Positions 24,688 to 34,015 of a DNA stretch of 64,000 nt are shown here, one piece after another. The translations under genes and the position numbers were made by a program. The stretch is from UMGS1933 sp045593405 (GTDB lineage Bacteria > Bacillota > Clostridia > TANB77 > CAG-508), in assembly GCA_045593405.1 (NCBI GenBank), contig JAZNWN010000014.1, positions 1-64,000 of the forward strand, given 5' to 3'. The notes below the pieces were generated by a model. It was given only the letters and a program-made list of their open reading frames with translations, made no database searches and was not told the DNA's origin. Numbering within the stretch: the first letter of the stretch is position 1; each line of letters starts with the position of its first letter.

Positions 24688-27600
24688 ATGCCAAAAAGAG
24701 AAGATATAAAAAGTGTATTAGTAATAGGTTCAGGACCAATTGTAATAGGACAGGCAGCAGAATTTGATTATGCAGGAACACAAGCATGTTTAGCATTAAA
24801 AGAAGAAGGATATAAAGTAATATTAGTAAACTCAAATCCAGCAACAATAATGACAGATACAAGTATAGCAGATAAAGTATATATGGAGCCATTAACATTA
24901 GAGTATGTTGCAAAAATAATAAGATATGAAAGACCAGATGCGATACTTCCGGGAATAGGAGGACAAACAGGTTTAAATTTGGCAATGCAACTTTATAAAA
25001 AAGGAGTATTACAAGAATGCCAAGTAGAATTATTAGGAACAAAGGCAGAAGCAATAGAACGCGCAGAAGATAGAGAGCTATTTAAAAAGCTATGTGAAGA
25101 ATTAGGAGAACCAGTTATAGAATCAGTAATAGCACATTCTATAGAAGAAGGATTAGAGGCGGCAAAAACAATAGGTTATCCAGTAGTGCTAAGACCAGCC
25201 TTTACTTTAGGAGGAACTGGAGGAGGATTTGCAGATAATGATGAAGAGTTAAAAGAGTTAATGAAAAATGGGTTAAAACTTTCACCAGTAAGTCAAGTAT
25301 TAGTAGAAAAGAGTATTAAAGGATATAAGGAAATAGAGTTTGAAGTAATAAGAGACAGTAATGATACAGCTCTAACTGTATGTAGCATGGAAAATTTGGA
25401 CCCAGTTGGAATTCATACAGGAGACTCAATTGTTGTTGCACCAAGTCAAACATTAACTAGTAAAGAATACAGTATACTAAAAAATAGTGCTTTAAAAATA
25501 ATAAGAGCTTTAAAAATAGAGGGAGGGTGCAATGTTCAATTTGCATTAGATCCACATTCTTTTAAATATTATCTAATAGAGGTAAACCCAAGAGTATCAC
25601 GCTCATCAGCTTTAGCTTCAAAAGCAAGTGGTTATCCAATAGCAAGAGTTACAGCAAAAATTGCAATAGGTATGAGATTAGATGAAATAAAACTTTCAAC
25701 AGTACCAGCAAGTTTTGAACCAGCAATTGATTATGTTGTTTCTAAAGTTGCAAGATTTCCATTTGATAAATTTGTACTTGCATCAAATAAATTAAGCACT
25801 CAAATGAAGGCAACAGGGGAAGTAATGAGTGTTGGTAGAACTTTAGAAGAAAGCTTACTAAAAGCAATAAGGTCGCTTGAAATAGGTGTATGCCACATTT
25901 ACATGGGCAAATTTGATGATATTGAAACAGAAGAACTAATGGATTACATTGGAGATGCAAGAGATGATAGGATTTATGCAATTGCAGAATTAATAAGAAG
26001 ACATATAGATTTAGGACTTATATATAACAAAACAAAAATAGATATGTTCTTCCTAGAAAAAATAAAAAACATAGTAAAGATGGAAAAACAAGTTGTTGAA
26101 AATGTAGGAGATATTGAAGTTCTAAAACATGCTAAAAAGATGGGATTTAGTGATAAATATATTGCAAAATTATGGAATAAAACAGAAGAAGATATGTATT
26201 TGCTAAGAAAAGAAAACAATATCTATCCAGTATATAAAATGATAGATACATGTAGCAGTGAGTTTGAAGGTTATGTACCATATTTATATTCTACATACGA
26301 AGAAGAAAATGAATCAATTGTAAGTGATAGAAAGAAAATAATTGTTTTAGGTGCAGGACCAATAAGAATAGGGCAAGGTGTCGAGTTTGATTATTCAACT
26401 GTTCATGCAGTAAAAACAATAAAAGAAGCTGGATATGAAGCAATAATAATAAATAATAATCCAGAAACAGTATCAACAGATTACACAACAAGTGATAAAT
26501 TATATTTTGAACCTTTAACAGTAGAAGATGTAATGAATATAATTGATTTAGAAAAACCAGAAGGAGTTATTGCATCACTTGGCGGACAAACAGCCATAAA
26601 TTTAGCTGGACCACTTTCAAAACTTGGAGTAAAATTAGTAGGAACAGATGTAGAAGCAATAGAAAGAGCAGAAAATAGAGATAGTTTTGAAAAAGTTATG
26701 GAAGAATTACAGTTATTACAGCCAAAAGGTCAAGCAGTAACAAATATAAAAGATGGAATAAAAGTTGCAGAAGAAATTGGCTACCCAGTTTTAGTTAGAC
26801 CAAGTTATGTACTAGGTGGAAGAGCAATGCAAATTGTTTCTGATAAAAAAGCCTTAGAAAAATATTTAAAAACAGCAGTTGAAATAAATACAGAGCAACC
26901 GGTTTTAGTAGATAAATATATAATTGGTAAAGAATTAGAAGTAGATGCAGTATGTGATGGAAAAGACGTATTTGTAGCTGGAATAATGGAACACGTTGAA
27001 AAAACAGGTATACACTCAGGAGACAGTATAAGCATTTATCCAACATTTAGTGTAAGTGAAAAAGTAAAACAAACAATATTAGATTATACAGTAAAATTAG
27101 GTTTAGGAATTGGAATTGTTGGATTATATAATATACAATTTATTGTAGATAAAGAAGAAAATGTATATGTAATAGAAGTAAACCCAAGATCTTCAAGAAC
27201 AGTACCATTTATATCAAAGGCAACAGGATATTCTTTGGCAGATATAGGAACACTTGTAATGATAGGAAAAACATTAAAAGACCAAGGAATAACTGAAGTG
27301 TATCCAAAAGAAAAAGAAAAATGGTATGTAAAAGCACCAGCGTTTTCGTTTTCTAAATTAAATGGAATGGATACATATTTATCACCAGAAATGAAATCAA
27401 CAGGTGAGGCAATAGGATATGATACAAAATTAACAAGAGCTTTATATAAAGCACTTCAATCATCTGGAATGAACTTAGCAAATTATGGAACAATTTTAGT
27501 AACAATAGCAGATAAAGATAAAGAAGATGCACTTCCATTAATAAGAAGATTTTACAACTTGGGATTTAACATAGAGGCAACAAGAGGAACAGCTATGTTT

Positions 27601-27867
27601 TTAAAAGAACATGGAATAAGAACAAGAATAAAAAATAAAATAAGTGAAGGAAGCGAAGAAATACTAGAATCAATGAGAAAAGGCTATGTAAACTATGTAA
27701 TAAGTACAAGAGATGTAGATGCAATAGACCAAGAAACAGATGGAAGCATGATAAGAAGGTGTGCGGTAGAAAACAATATAGCAATGTTCACAGCATTAGA
27801 TACAGTGAGAGTGTTACTAGATGTCCTAGAAGAAATAACACTTTGTATATCTACAATAGATGAATAG
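24688..27867 (+). CDS. carB: Carbamoyl-phosphate synthase large subunit
   Basis: A 1,059-residue enzyme with two homologous ATP-grasp halves. First half: SVLVIGSGPIVIGQAAEFDYAG (split), GGQTGLNLAMQLY, LRPAFTLGGTGGGF, EVNPRVSRSSALASKASGYP. Second half starts near residue 550: IIVLGAGPIRIGQGVEFDYS, LGGQTAINLA, VRPSYVLGGRAMQIV, EVNPRSSRTVPFISKATGY. A C-terminal MGS-like domain (GFNIEATRGTAMFLKEHGI) is the usual allosteric region. It makes carbamoyl phosphate for pyrimidines and arginine. All ATP-site blocks look intact, unlike the partner's glutaminase. Confidence 0.97.
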   Translation: MPKREDIKSVLVIGSGPIVIGQAAEFDYAGTQACLALKEEGYKVILVNSNPATIMTDTSIADKVYMEPLTLEYVAKIIRYERPDAILPGIGGQTGLNLAMQLYKKGVLQECQVELLGTKAEAIERAEDRELFKKLCEELGEPVIESVIAHSIEEGLEAAKTIGYPVVLRPAFTLGGTGGGFADNDEELKELMKNGLKLSPVSQVLVEKSIKGYKEIEFEVIRDSNDTALTVCSMENLDPVGIHTGDSIVVAPSQTLTSKEYSILKNSALKIIRALKIEGGCNVQFALDPHSFKYYLIEVNPRVSRSSALASKASGYPIARVTAKIAIGMRLDEIKLSTVPASFEPAIDYVVSKVARFPFDKFVLASNKLSTQMKATGEVMSVGRTLEESLLKAIRSLEIGVCHIYMGKFDDIETEELMDYIGDARDDRIYAIAELIRRHIDLGLIYNKTKIDMFFLEKIKNIVKMEKQVVENVGDIEVLKHAKKMGFSDKYIAKLWNKTEEDMYLLRKENNIYPVYKMIDTCSSEFEGYVPYLYSTYEEENESIVSDRKKIIVLGAGPIRIGQGVEFDYSTVHAVKTIKEAGYEAIIINNNPETVSTDYTTSDKLYFEPLTVEDVMNIIDLEKPEGVIASLGGQTAINLAGPLSKLGVKLVGTDVEAIERAENRDSFEKVMEELQLLQPKGQAVTNIKDGIKVAEEIGYPVLVRPSYVLGGRAMQIVSDKKALEKYLKTAVEINTEQPVLVDKYIIGKELEVDAVCDGKDVFVAGIMEHVEKTGIHSGDSISIYPTFSVSEKVKQTILDYTVKLGLGIGIVGLYNIQFIVDKEENVYVIEVNPRSSRTVPFISKATGYSLADIGTLVMIGKTLKDQGITEVYPKEKEKWYVKAPAFSFSKLNGMDTYLSPEMKSTGEAIGYDTKLTRALYKALQSSGMNLANYGTILVTIADKDKEDALPLIRRFYNLGFNIEATRGTAMFLKEHGIRTRIKNKISEGSEEILESMRKGYVNYVISTRDVDAIDQETDGSMIRRCAVENNIAMFTALDTVRVLLDVLEEITLCISTIDE

Positions 27868-27875
27868 CTAAAAAA

Positions 27876-27904
27876 TTGAAATTAATGAAGAATTATGGTA
27901 TAAT
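27876..27904 (+). promoter_or_regulatory. Consensus promoter of small cassette gene
   Basis: TTGAAA, 17-nt spacer, TATAAT (27899-27904). A small hairpin CTCGC-TACT-GCGAG lies in the leader before the gene at 27951. Confidence 0.75.
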
Positions 27905-27950
27905 TATATTGATTAACTCGCTACTGCGAGATTTTTGGAGGTAATACATC

Positions 27951-28148
27951 ATGGAAGAAAAAAAATGGGGCGTATTAGACTGTTTGCAATTGATTTGGTT
28001 CGATTTTTGGATCAAATCAGCTGTAAGAAAAAAAGAAAGAGAGATGTACTCTGGAATTAAAATGCGGCCCAAAGTTGCAAAAAAGCTAAAAGAACTAGGA
28101 TATGAAGTTTACATCTATAGTTCTGGTGCCACTGCAATTAATTGGTGA
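27951..28148 (+). CDS. 65-residue cassette protein, codon use unlike host
   Basis: Starts with TTGGAGG 8 nt upstream of ATG. It has an aromatic N-terminus (WGVLDCLQLIWFDFWIKSA), a basic helix and the tail LGYEVYIYSSGATAINW. No family recognised. It contains an in-frame CGG (28065-28067, apparent Arg in KMRPKVA), a codon absent from host-type genes; a +1 shift there would end the protein seven codons later. Own promoter and terminator make it a single-gene cassette. Confidence 0.55.
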   Translation: MEEKKWGVLDCLQLIWFDFWIKSAVRKKEREMYSGIKMRPKVAKKLKELGYEVYIYSSGATAINW

Positions 28149-28157
28149 TACCCAGGT

Positions 28158-28200
28158 AAAAGTAGAGAAAAATGAAGATTTTCAAATTTCTCTACTTTTT
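28158..28200 (+). terminator. Terminator of the cassette
   Basis: AAAAGTAGAGAAA and TTTCTCTACTTTT pair over 13 bp and continue into T's. Confidence 0.88.
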
Positions 28201-28282
28201 ACCATTTTTACAAAAAAATATTTTTTACTAAATATAGACATAAAACAAATAAAATGGTATATTATACTTGGTGGGTGATATT

Positions 28283-29323
28283 ATGAAATTTGAAACAAAA
28301 AGGATGCTTAGAAAGATAAAAAGCATTAATTATAAAAAAATGGATAAAATTGTAGATATAATATCAAAAAACAATAATAACAAATCTAAACTATATATAA
28401 AATTTGATATATTTAGAAATTTCTTAAAAAGAGGAATTGGTTACACAGACTATTTTAGAGGGGATTATATAAATTTAAATAAAGAAGAAAAAAATACTTA
28501 TGTAACAGCAAAATCTTTTTATAGAGTAATACATTATTTAAATAATTATGATTATGTTTACATTTTCCATGATAAATTAATATTTAATAAATTTTTCAAA
28601 GAATATATAAAAAGAGATTATATAAATTTGAAAAAATGTACAGTAGAGCAATTTAAAGAATTTTTAGATAAGTATAATGTTGTGTTTGCAAAAGACCCAA
28701 TTGGTGAATGTGGACATGGTATAAGGAAAATAGATGTTGAAAAAGTAGAAGATAAAGACATTCTTTATGAAGAACTAATAAAAAATAAACAATTCTTAGT
28801 AGAAGAAGAGATTGTTCAAAGTAAAGAATTGAACGAAATAAATCCGAATGTTGTAAATTCATTTAGAGTAGTAACACTTGTAAAAGATGGACAAGCATAT
28901 ATATTAAACAATGCGCTTAGAGTAAATCAAGATAATAGTGATGTAATAGGATGTTCAAATGACTTATATTTTAGCTTTGCAGAAGACGGAACAATAGACA
29001 GTAATGTAATTGATGATTATGGAAATATTTATGAAAAACATCCACTAACAGGTAAGAGATTTAGTGATGTAAAAATAAAAGATGTAAAAGAGGCATTTGA
29101 ACTTTGTAAAAAAGCAGCATTAGAAGTACAAGAAGTAAGATATGTAGGCTGGGATGTGGCTTTTTCAAACAAAGGACCTGTAATTGTAGAAGGAAACGAA
29201 TACCCAGGTTACGGAATACTTCAATTCTATAAATTAAAAAATAAAAAATATGGACATTTAAAAGAAATACAAGATGTAATTGGTGATGAAGTAAAAAATA
29301 TGAACTTACCATGTGTTAATTAA
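28283..29323 (+). CDS. ATP-grasp protein of the sugar-transfer-associated type
   Basis: A 346-residue protein; the ATG at 28283 follows GGTGGGTG, and a TTG at 28268 is also in frame. The ATP-grasp core is seen in VVFAKDPIGECGHGIRKI (lysine and Gly-rich loop, about 135-152), LVEEEIVQ and the metal/phosphate end VIVEGNEYPGYGILQF (about 296). SFRVVTLVKDGQAYILNNALR matches ATP-grasp enzymes found in polysaccharide loci ('sugar-transfer associated'). Substrate unknown. It is a single gene bounded by terminators. Confidence 0.78.
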   Translation: MKFETKRMLRKIKSINYKKMDKIVDIISKNNNNKSKLYIKFDIFRNFLKRGIGYTDYFRGDYINLNKEEKNTYVTAKSFYRVIHYLNNYDYVYIFHDKLIFNKFFKEYIKRDYINLKKCTVEQFKEFLDKYNVVFAKDPIGECGHGIRKIDVEKVEDKDILYEELIKNKQFLVEEEIVQSKELNEINPNVVNSFRVVTLVKDGQAYILNNALRVNQDNSDVIGCSNDLYFSFAEDGTIDSNVIDDYGNIYEKHPLTGKRFSDVKIKDVKEAFELCKKAALEVQEVRYVGWDVAFSNKGPVIVEGNEYPGYGILQFYKLKNKKYGHLKEIQDVIGDEVKNMNLPCVN

Positions 29324-29328
29324 AAACA

Positions 29329-29367
29329 AGGGCCCCATATTCCAATTGGAACATGGGGCTCTGTTTT
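29329..29367. terminator. Bidirectional terminator
   Basis: GGGCCCCAT and ATGGGGCTC with one mismatch, flanked by A- and T-runs; serves the ATP-grasp gene and the reverse cassette. Confidence 0.82.
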
Positions 29368-29370
29368 TGC

Positions 29371-29694
29371 TTAGAAGAACTGCTGAATAATTTCCAGAAC
29401 CTTGGAGGAGATAAGCTCTAAAACCTTCAGAACCAAGTCGATGAACTGGTAAAAGTTAGGGAGTTGCTCCCGAAGTCCAGGTGCTAACTTTGCCATGAAA
29501 GCAAAGATGACGGCGCCTGCAAGGGCCTTTGAAAGGACTTTGATACAAATCTTCAGCCACTTCCAAAGAGTTCTTCCAGCATTGCTGATTTTTACCCGGA
29601 TTTTAGGCCATTTAAGCTTAAACCAGGTTTTGATCTTTTGGAACACGTTAGTGGTGTTCTTCTGGGTGAGGTCGGTGGTTTTCAAAGTAGGCAT
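29371..29694 (-). CDS. 107-residue cassette protein, GC-richer than host
   Basis: Starts at 29694 (minus) with AGAAGGGAG upstream and a promoter TTGCGA-17-TATAAT just beyond. Basic, Trp-rich first half (TWFKLKWPKIRVKISNAGRT), then a hydrophobic helix (LAGAVIFAFMAKLAPG) and an amphipathic tail. No family recognised. It has two in-frame CGG codons (KIR and GLRE); a +1 shift at the first would give GGG TAA, an immediate stop at residue 34. Codon use (CTT, GTC, GGC, CGG) differs sharply from neighbours. Confidence 0.6.
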   Translation of the reverse strand: MPTLKTTDLTQKNTTNVFQKIKTWFKLKWPKIRVKISNAGRTLWKWLKICIKVLSKALAGAVIFAFMAKLAPGLREQLPNFYQFIDLVLKVLELISSKVLEIIQQFF

Positions 29695-29885
29695 TTATAT
29701 TTCTCCCTTCTAAATTGTGCAAAATGCACTTAATACTCTTATATTATACCATACTTTACATAAAATCGCAAATTATACATAGAATTAGAAAAGCGTATTA
29801 ATAATAAAAAAATATTAAAAACCCCTTTTATTTTATATATATTTTATGATAGAATAACAAAAGTAAGATTTACAAGGAGGAAATT

Positions 29886-30590
29886 ATGGAAATAGCATAT
29901 AAAAGAGTTCTACTAAAACTTAGTGGAGAAGCACTAGCAGGAGCACAAAAAAACGGTATAGATGTAGATACATTAGGAAAAATTTGTGACAAAGTAAAAG
30001 AAATTGTGGATATGGGAGTAGAAGTAGCAATAGTAGTTGGAGGAGGAAACTTTTGGAGAGGTAGATATGGACATCAAATGGAAAAAACAACTTCAGATTA
30101 CATGGGAATGCTTGCAACAACTATTAATGGATTAGCAATACAAGATGCATTAGAATCAAGAGGAGTTTATACAAGAGTGCAAACGGCAATAGAAATGAGA
30201 CAAATTGCAGAACCATATATAAAAAGAAAAGCAATGAAACATTTAGAAAATGGAAGAGTTGTAATATTTACTTGTGGAACAGGAAGTCCGTTTTTTACAA
30301 CAGATACAGGAGCAGCACTTAAAGCTGCAGAAATTGATGCAGAAGTTATTTTACTTGCAAAAACATGTGATGGAGTATATTCAGCAGATCCAAAATTAGA
30401 TCCAAATGCAGTAAAATATGATGAAATTACTTATTTAGATGTATTAAATCAACAATTAAAAGTAATGGATACAACAGCAACATCATTATGTATGGACAAT
30501 AACATACCATTAATAGTATTTGGAATAGATGAGCCTGAGAATATTGTAAAGATAATTAAGGGAGAAAAAATAGGAACATTAGTAAAATAG
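29886..30590 (+). CDS. pyrH: UMP kinase
   Basis: A 234-residue hexameric amino-acid-kinase-fold enzyme phosphorylating UMP to UDP. Motifs: RVLLKLSGEALAG, AIVVGGGNFWRGR, DYMGMLATTINGLAIQDALE and CGTGSPFFTTDTGAALKAAEI. AAGGAGG is 7 nt before the ATG. The order pyrH-frr is the common bacterial arrangement, although tsf and rpsB are not upstream here. Confidence 0.96.
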   Translation: MEIAYKRVLLKLSGEALAGAQKNGIDVDTLGKICDKVKEIVDMGVEVAIVVGGGNFWRGRYGHQMEKTTSDYMGMLATTINGLAIQDALESRGVYTRVQTAIEMRQIAEPYIKRKAMKHLENGRVVIFTCGTGSPFFTTDTGAALKAAEIDAEVILLAKTCDGVYSADPKLDPNAVKYDEITYLDVLNQQLKVMDTTATSLCMDNNIPLIVFGIDEPENIVKIIKGEKIGTLVK

Positions 30591-30700
30591 AAGTGTGATG
30601 TGCGAAGTGTATAATAGTAAAATTCTTGCGAAGTTAAACTATAAAAGCCCACTTCCAACTTCCCACATTTTACTTCTATAATATAAGGAGGAATTTAATA
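30591..30700 (+). other. pyrH-frr spacer with imperfect inverted repeat
   Basis: GAAGTGTGATGTGCGAAGTG is mirrored by CACTTCCAACTTCCCACA and ACTTC about 50 nt on. A TATAATATAAGGAGG box just before frr may be a -10 plus ribosome site. No ORF. Confidence 0.5.
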
Positions 30701-31249
30701 ATGGAATTTAACCATATTGAAGAAAAAATGAACAAAACTGTAAATGCTTTAGCAGAAAGCTTAGCAGAAGTAAGAGCAGGAAGAGCAAATCCTGCAATAT
30801 TAAATAAGGTAAAAATAGATTACTATGGAACACCAACACCAATTAATCAAGTGGCAGGAATATCAGTTCCAGAGGCAAGATTAATAGTAATTCAACCATG
30901 GGATGCTAGTATTTTAAAAGAAATAGAAAAAGAAATTTTGAAATCTGAGATAGGAATAAATCCAAATAACGATGGAAAAGTAATAAGACTTGCTTTCCCA
31001 GAATTAACAGAAGAAAGAAGAAAAGAATTGGTAAAAGACATAAAGAAAATGGGAGAAGAATCTAAAGTGGCTATTCGTTCTGTAAGAAGAGATGGGATAG
31101 ATGAAGCAAAAGCTAAACAAAAAAATAGTGAAATAACAGAAGACGAACTAAAAGGAGCAGAAGACCAAATACAAAAATTAACAGATAAAAAAGTTGCAGA
31201 AATAGACAACATGGTAGCTGCCAAAGAAAAAGAAATAATGAGTGTGTAA
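30701..31249 (+). CDS. frr: Ribosome recycling factor
   Basis: A 182-residue tRNA-mimicking factor that with EF-G splits post-termination ribosomes. Motifs: LAEVRAGRANPAILNKVKID, TPINQVAGISVPEARL, IQPWD, IGINPNNDGKVIRL, FPELTEERRKELVK and the C-terminal helix around VRRDGIDEAKA. Full family length. Confidence 0.97.
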   Translation: MEFNHIEEKMNKTVNALAESLAEVRAGRANPAILNKVKIDYYGTPTPINQVAGISVPEARLIVIQPWDASILKEIEKEILKSEIGINPNNDGKVIRLAFPELTEERRKELVKDIKKMGEESKVAIRSVRRDGIDEAKAKQKNSEITEDELKGAEDQIQKLTDKKVAEIDNMVAAKEKEIMSV

Positions 31250-31256
31250 ATAGAAA

Positions 31257-31295
31257 AAAAGAAGAAGCAAAATATTTTTGTTTCTTCTTTTTTTT
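31257..31295 (+). terminator. Terminator after frr
   Basis: AAAGAAGAAGCAAAA pairs with TTTTG-TTTCTTCTTT; long T-run. Confidence 0.82.
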
Positions 31296-31310
31296 ATTGA
31301 GAGATTATTA

Positions 31311-31382
31311 TGTGTTTTGTGTTTCGTATTTTTAAATTATGAATTATAAAAATTCCAAATCCCCAAAAACCAAATACATACA
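31311..31382 (-). repeat. T/G-rich inverted repeat family, copy 1
   Basis: On the minus strand: GTATTTGGTTTTTGG, GATTTGGAATTT, a spacer, then AAATACGAAACACAAAACACA. Similar copies are at 52219-52300 and 55357-55452. No coding potential; the 31250-31714 gap otherwise holds only the nrdD promoter and a poor Lys-rich frame. Confidence 0.65.
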
Positions 31383-31398
31383 ATTTTTTTGTCATAAA

Positions 31399-31466
31399 AA
31401 TGTAATATTACATTTTTCATGTTTGTATTGACAATATAAAAATCATAATATAAAATAATTTTGATT
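31399..31466 (+). promoter_or_regulatory. nrdD promoter with operator-like palindrome
   Basis: TTGACA (31438-31443), 17-nt spacer, TAAAAT (31461-31466). A perfect 16-bp palindrome AATGTAATATTACATT (31399-31414) lies 23 nt upstream of the -35. It does not fit the NrdR box I know, so the binding factor is unknown. Confidence 0.68.
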
Positions 31467-31714
31467 TCGGACAAACTTCAAAAAAAGTTTAAAAAACGAA
31501 AAAAGAAAGAAATAACAAAAGATACGAAAAACCAGTTGACTGTAAGAAAAATAAGCAAAACACCAAAAAGACAATGGAATCAAATAAAATTAAAATCACG
31601 AAAAAACCATTTTTTGGAAATTGCTAAAAAACTAAAAACCTTACAACACTAACCTTTCAAGAGAAAATACTAATGAAATATAATGAAGAAGAAACAATAA
31701 GGGGGATTTTTAAA

Positions 31715-33994
31715 ATGCAAGTTATCAAAAGAGATGGAAGAGTAACAGATTTTAATGAAGAAAGGATTGTTAAGGCAATAACACTAGCTATGTCGCATAC
31801 AACAGATGGTGTTGATATGGATTTGGCCGCAAAAATAACAGAGAGTGTAAAGAATCAATTAAAGGATAGAATGCAAGTATCTGTGTATGAGATCCAAGAT
31901 TTAGTAGAGAAAAAATTAATGGGCTCATCAAGAAAAGAAGTTGCGCAAGAATATATTACATATAGATATAATAGAGATGTAGCAAGAAAATCAAAAACAA
32001 AAGATGTTTTTTTAGAGATTATAGAAACAAAATCTAATGATGTAACACGTGAAAATGCAAATATGAATGCTGATACACCAGCAGGAATGATGATGAAATT
32101 TGCAAGTGAATCAACAAAACCGTTTGTTGATGATTTCCTACTATCTACAGAGTCAAGAAATGCTATAGCTGGAGGATACATTCACGTTCATGATAAAGAT
32201 TATTATCCTACAAAAAGTTTAACATGTATACAACACCCTTTAGATAAAATATTAACAAATGGATTTAGAGCAGGACATGGGAGCTCAAGACCAGCAAAAA
32301 GAATAGAAACAGCAAGTATTATAGCATGTATTTCTTTGGAAACTGTACAAAATGAAATGCATGGTGGACAAGCAATACCAGCATTTGATTTCTATTTAGC
32401 ACCATATGTAAAAACAACATTTGTAGAAGAAATTAAAAAACTTGAACAAGTTTTAGACATGGATTTATCAAAATTATATGATTATGATGTAAAAGACTAT
32501 ATTAAGAAAGATGCAAAAGACTTAAAAGGAGAAGAAAAATACATTCAACTTGCAATAAATAATACTGTAAATAGAGTACACCAATCAATGGAAGCTTTTA
32601 TACATAATATGAACACAATACATTCAAGAGGTGGAAATCAAGTTGTATTTAGTTCAATTAATTATGGAACAGATACTTCTGCAGAAGGTAGATGTATAAT
32701 TAGAGAAATGCTTTTATCAACTGAAAGAGGAGTTGGAAACGGAGAAACACCTATTTTCCCAATACAAATTTGGAAAAAGAAAAGAGGAGTTAATTACTTA
32801 CCAGAAGATAAAAACTATGACTTATATAAACTTGCATGTAAAGTTAGCGCAAAAAGATTTTTCCCCAATTTCTTAAACTTAGATGCAACATTTAATAAAC
32901 ATGAAAAATGGGATCCAAAAGATCCAAATAGACATTACTATGAAGTTGCTACAATGGGTTGTAGAACGAGAGTATTTGCTAATAGACATGGAGAAGATAC
33001 TTCTGTTGGAAGAGGAAATTTATCTTTTACAACAGTAAACCTAGTAAGATTAGCAATAGAATCTGCAAGAGAAGCTCAAAGTAATTTGAGAATGAATTTT
33101 GACCTTGGTAAAGGTAGCGAAGAATTCATGACAGAAAAATATAATAAAGAAGTTAAAAAAATATTCTTAAATAAATTAGAACAATATACTGATGTTGCTG
33201 CAAGACAATTATACGATAGATATAAATTCCAATGCACAGCAGTTGCAAAACAATTCCCATTATTAATGTCTGGATTATGGCAAGATAGTGAGAATTTAAA
33301 TCCAATAGATAGAGTAGAAGATGTTTTAAAACATGGAACTTTAAGTATAGGTTTTATAGGATTGGCAGAATGTTTAACAGTATTAACAGGTAAACATCAT
33401 GGAGAAAGTGAAAAAGCTCAAATGTTAGGAATAGAAATAGTTACAAAAATGAAAGAATCATGTGATAGATATTCTGAAAAGTATGATTTGAACTATTCAT
33501 TACTTGCAACACCAGCAGAAGGATTGTCTGGAAAATTTACTAGAATGGATAAAAAAGATTTTGGAACAATACTTGGAGTTACAGATAAAGAGTATTACAC
33601 AAATAGTAATCATGTTCCAGTGTGGTATAAATGTACAGCAGAACATAAAGCAAAAATAGAAGGTCCATATCATGCATTAACAAATGCAGGACATATATTC
33701 TACATAGAATTAGATGGAGATGCAACACATAACCCAGAATCAGTTGAAGCAGTAGTGGATTTAATGGATAAATATAATATGGGATATGGTTCAATTAACC
33801 ATACAAGAACTAGATGTTTAGATTGTGGCTTTGAAAATGCAGATGCTAATTTAAAACAATGTCCAATTTGCCATAGTGAAAATATTGATACAATACAAAG
33901 AATAACAGGATATTTAGTTGGAACAACATCAAGATGGAATAAAGGAAAATTATCAGAGTTACGCGATAGAGTAACACATAGTGAAAAACAATAA
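31715..33994 (+). CDS. nrdD: Anaerobic ribonucleoside-triphosphate reductase
   Basis: A 759-residue class III reductase; I use the ATG at 31715, with AGGGGGA upstream, over the in-frame 31673. Residues 1-90 are an ATP-cone (QVIKRDGRVTDFNEERIVKA). The core has SLTCIQHPLDKIL, NTIHSRGGNQVVFSS, GCRTRVFANRHGED and GNLSFTTVNLVRLA. Zinc site: CLDCGF and CPICHS. The glycyl radical region is RITGYLVGTTSRWN near the C-terminus. It makes dNTPs without oxygen; NrdG, encoded 21 nt later, activates it. Confidence 0.96.
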   Translation: MQVIKRDGRVTDFNEERIVKAITLAMSHTTDGVDMDLAAKITESVKNQLKDRMQVSVYEIQDLVEKKLMGSSRKEVAQEYITYRYNRDVARKSKTKDVFLEIIETKSNDVTRENANMNADTPAGMMMKFASESTKPFVDDFLLSTESRNAIAGGYIHVHDKDYYPTKSLTCIQHPLDKILTNGFRAGHGSSRPAKRIETASIIACISLETVQNEMHGGQAIPAFDFYLAPYVKTTFVEEIKKLEQVLDMDLSKLYDYDVKDYIKKDAKDLKGEEKYIQLAINNTVNRVHQSMEAFIHNMNTIHSRGGNQVVFSSINYGTDTSAEGRCIIREMLLSTERGVGNGETPIFPIQIWKKKRGVNYLPEDKNYDLYKLACKVSAKRFFPNFLNLDATFNKHEKWDPKDPNRHYYEVATMGCRTRVFANRHGEDTSVGRGNLSFTTVNLVRLAIESAREAQSNLRMNFDLGKGSEEFMTEKYNKEVKKIFLNKLEQYTDVAARQLYDRYKFQCTAVAKQFPLLMSGLWQDSENLNPIDRVEDVLKHGTLSIGFIGLAECLTVLTGKHHGESEKAQMLGIEIVTKMKESCDRYSEKYDLNYSLLATPAEGLSGKFTRMDKKDFGTILGVTDKEYYTNSNHVPVWYKCTAEHKAKIEGPYHALTNAGHIFYIELDGDATHNPESVEAVVDLMDKYNMGYGSINHTRTRCLDCGFENADANLKQCPICHSENIDTIQRITGYLVGTTSRWNKGKLSELRDRVTHSEKQ

Positions 33995-34015
33995 TTAAAA
34001 AAGAGATGATATAAA

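Noticed and set aside
24656..25054. Long Leu-rich reverse-strand ORFs inside carB, pnp, UPF0182 and others
   Set aside because: They mirror A/T-rich Lys/Glu/Asn codons of the true genes, give poly-Leu/Ile/Phe nonsense and lack ribosome sites.
31461..31652. 63-residue Lys-rich ORF before nrdD
   Set aside because: It starts at a TTG overlapping the nrdD -10 box, has no ribosome site and has low-complexity composition; better explained as leader.
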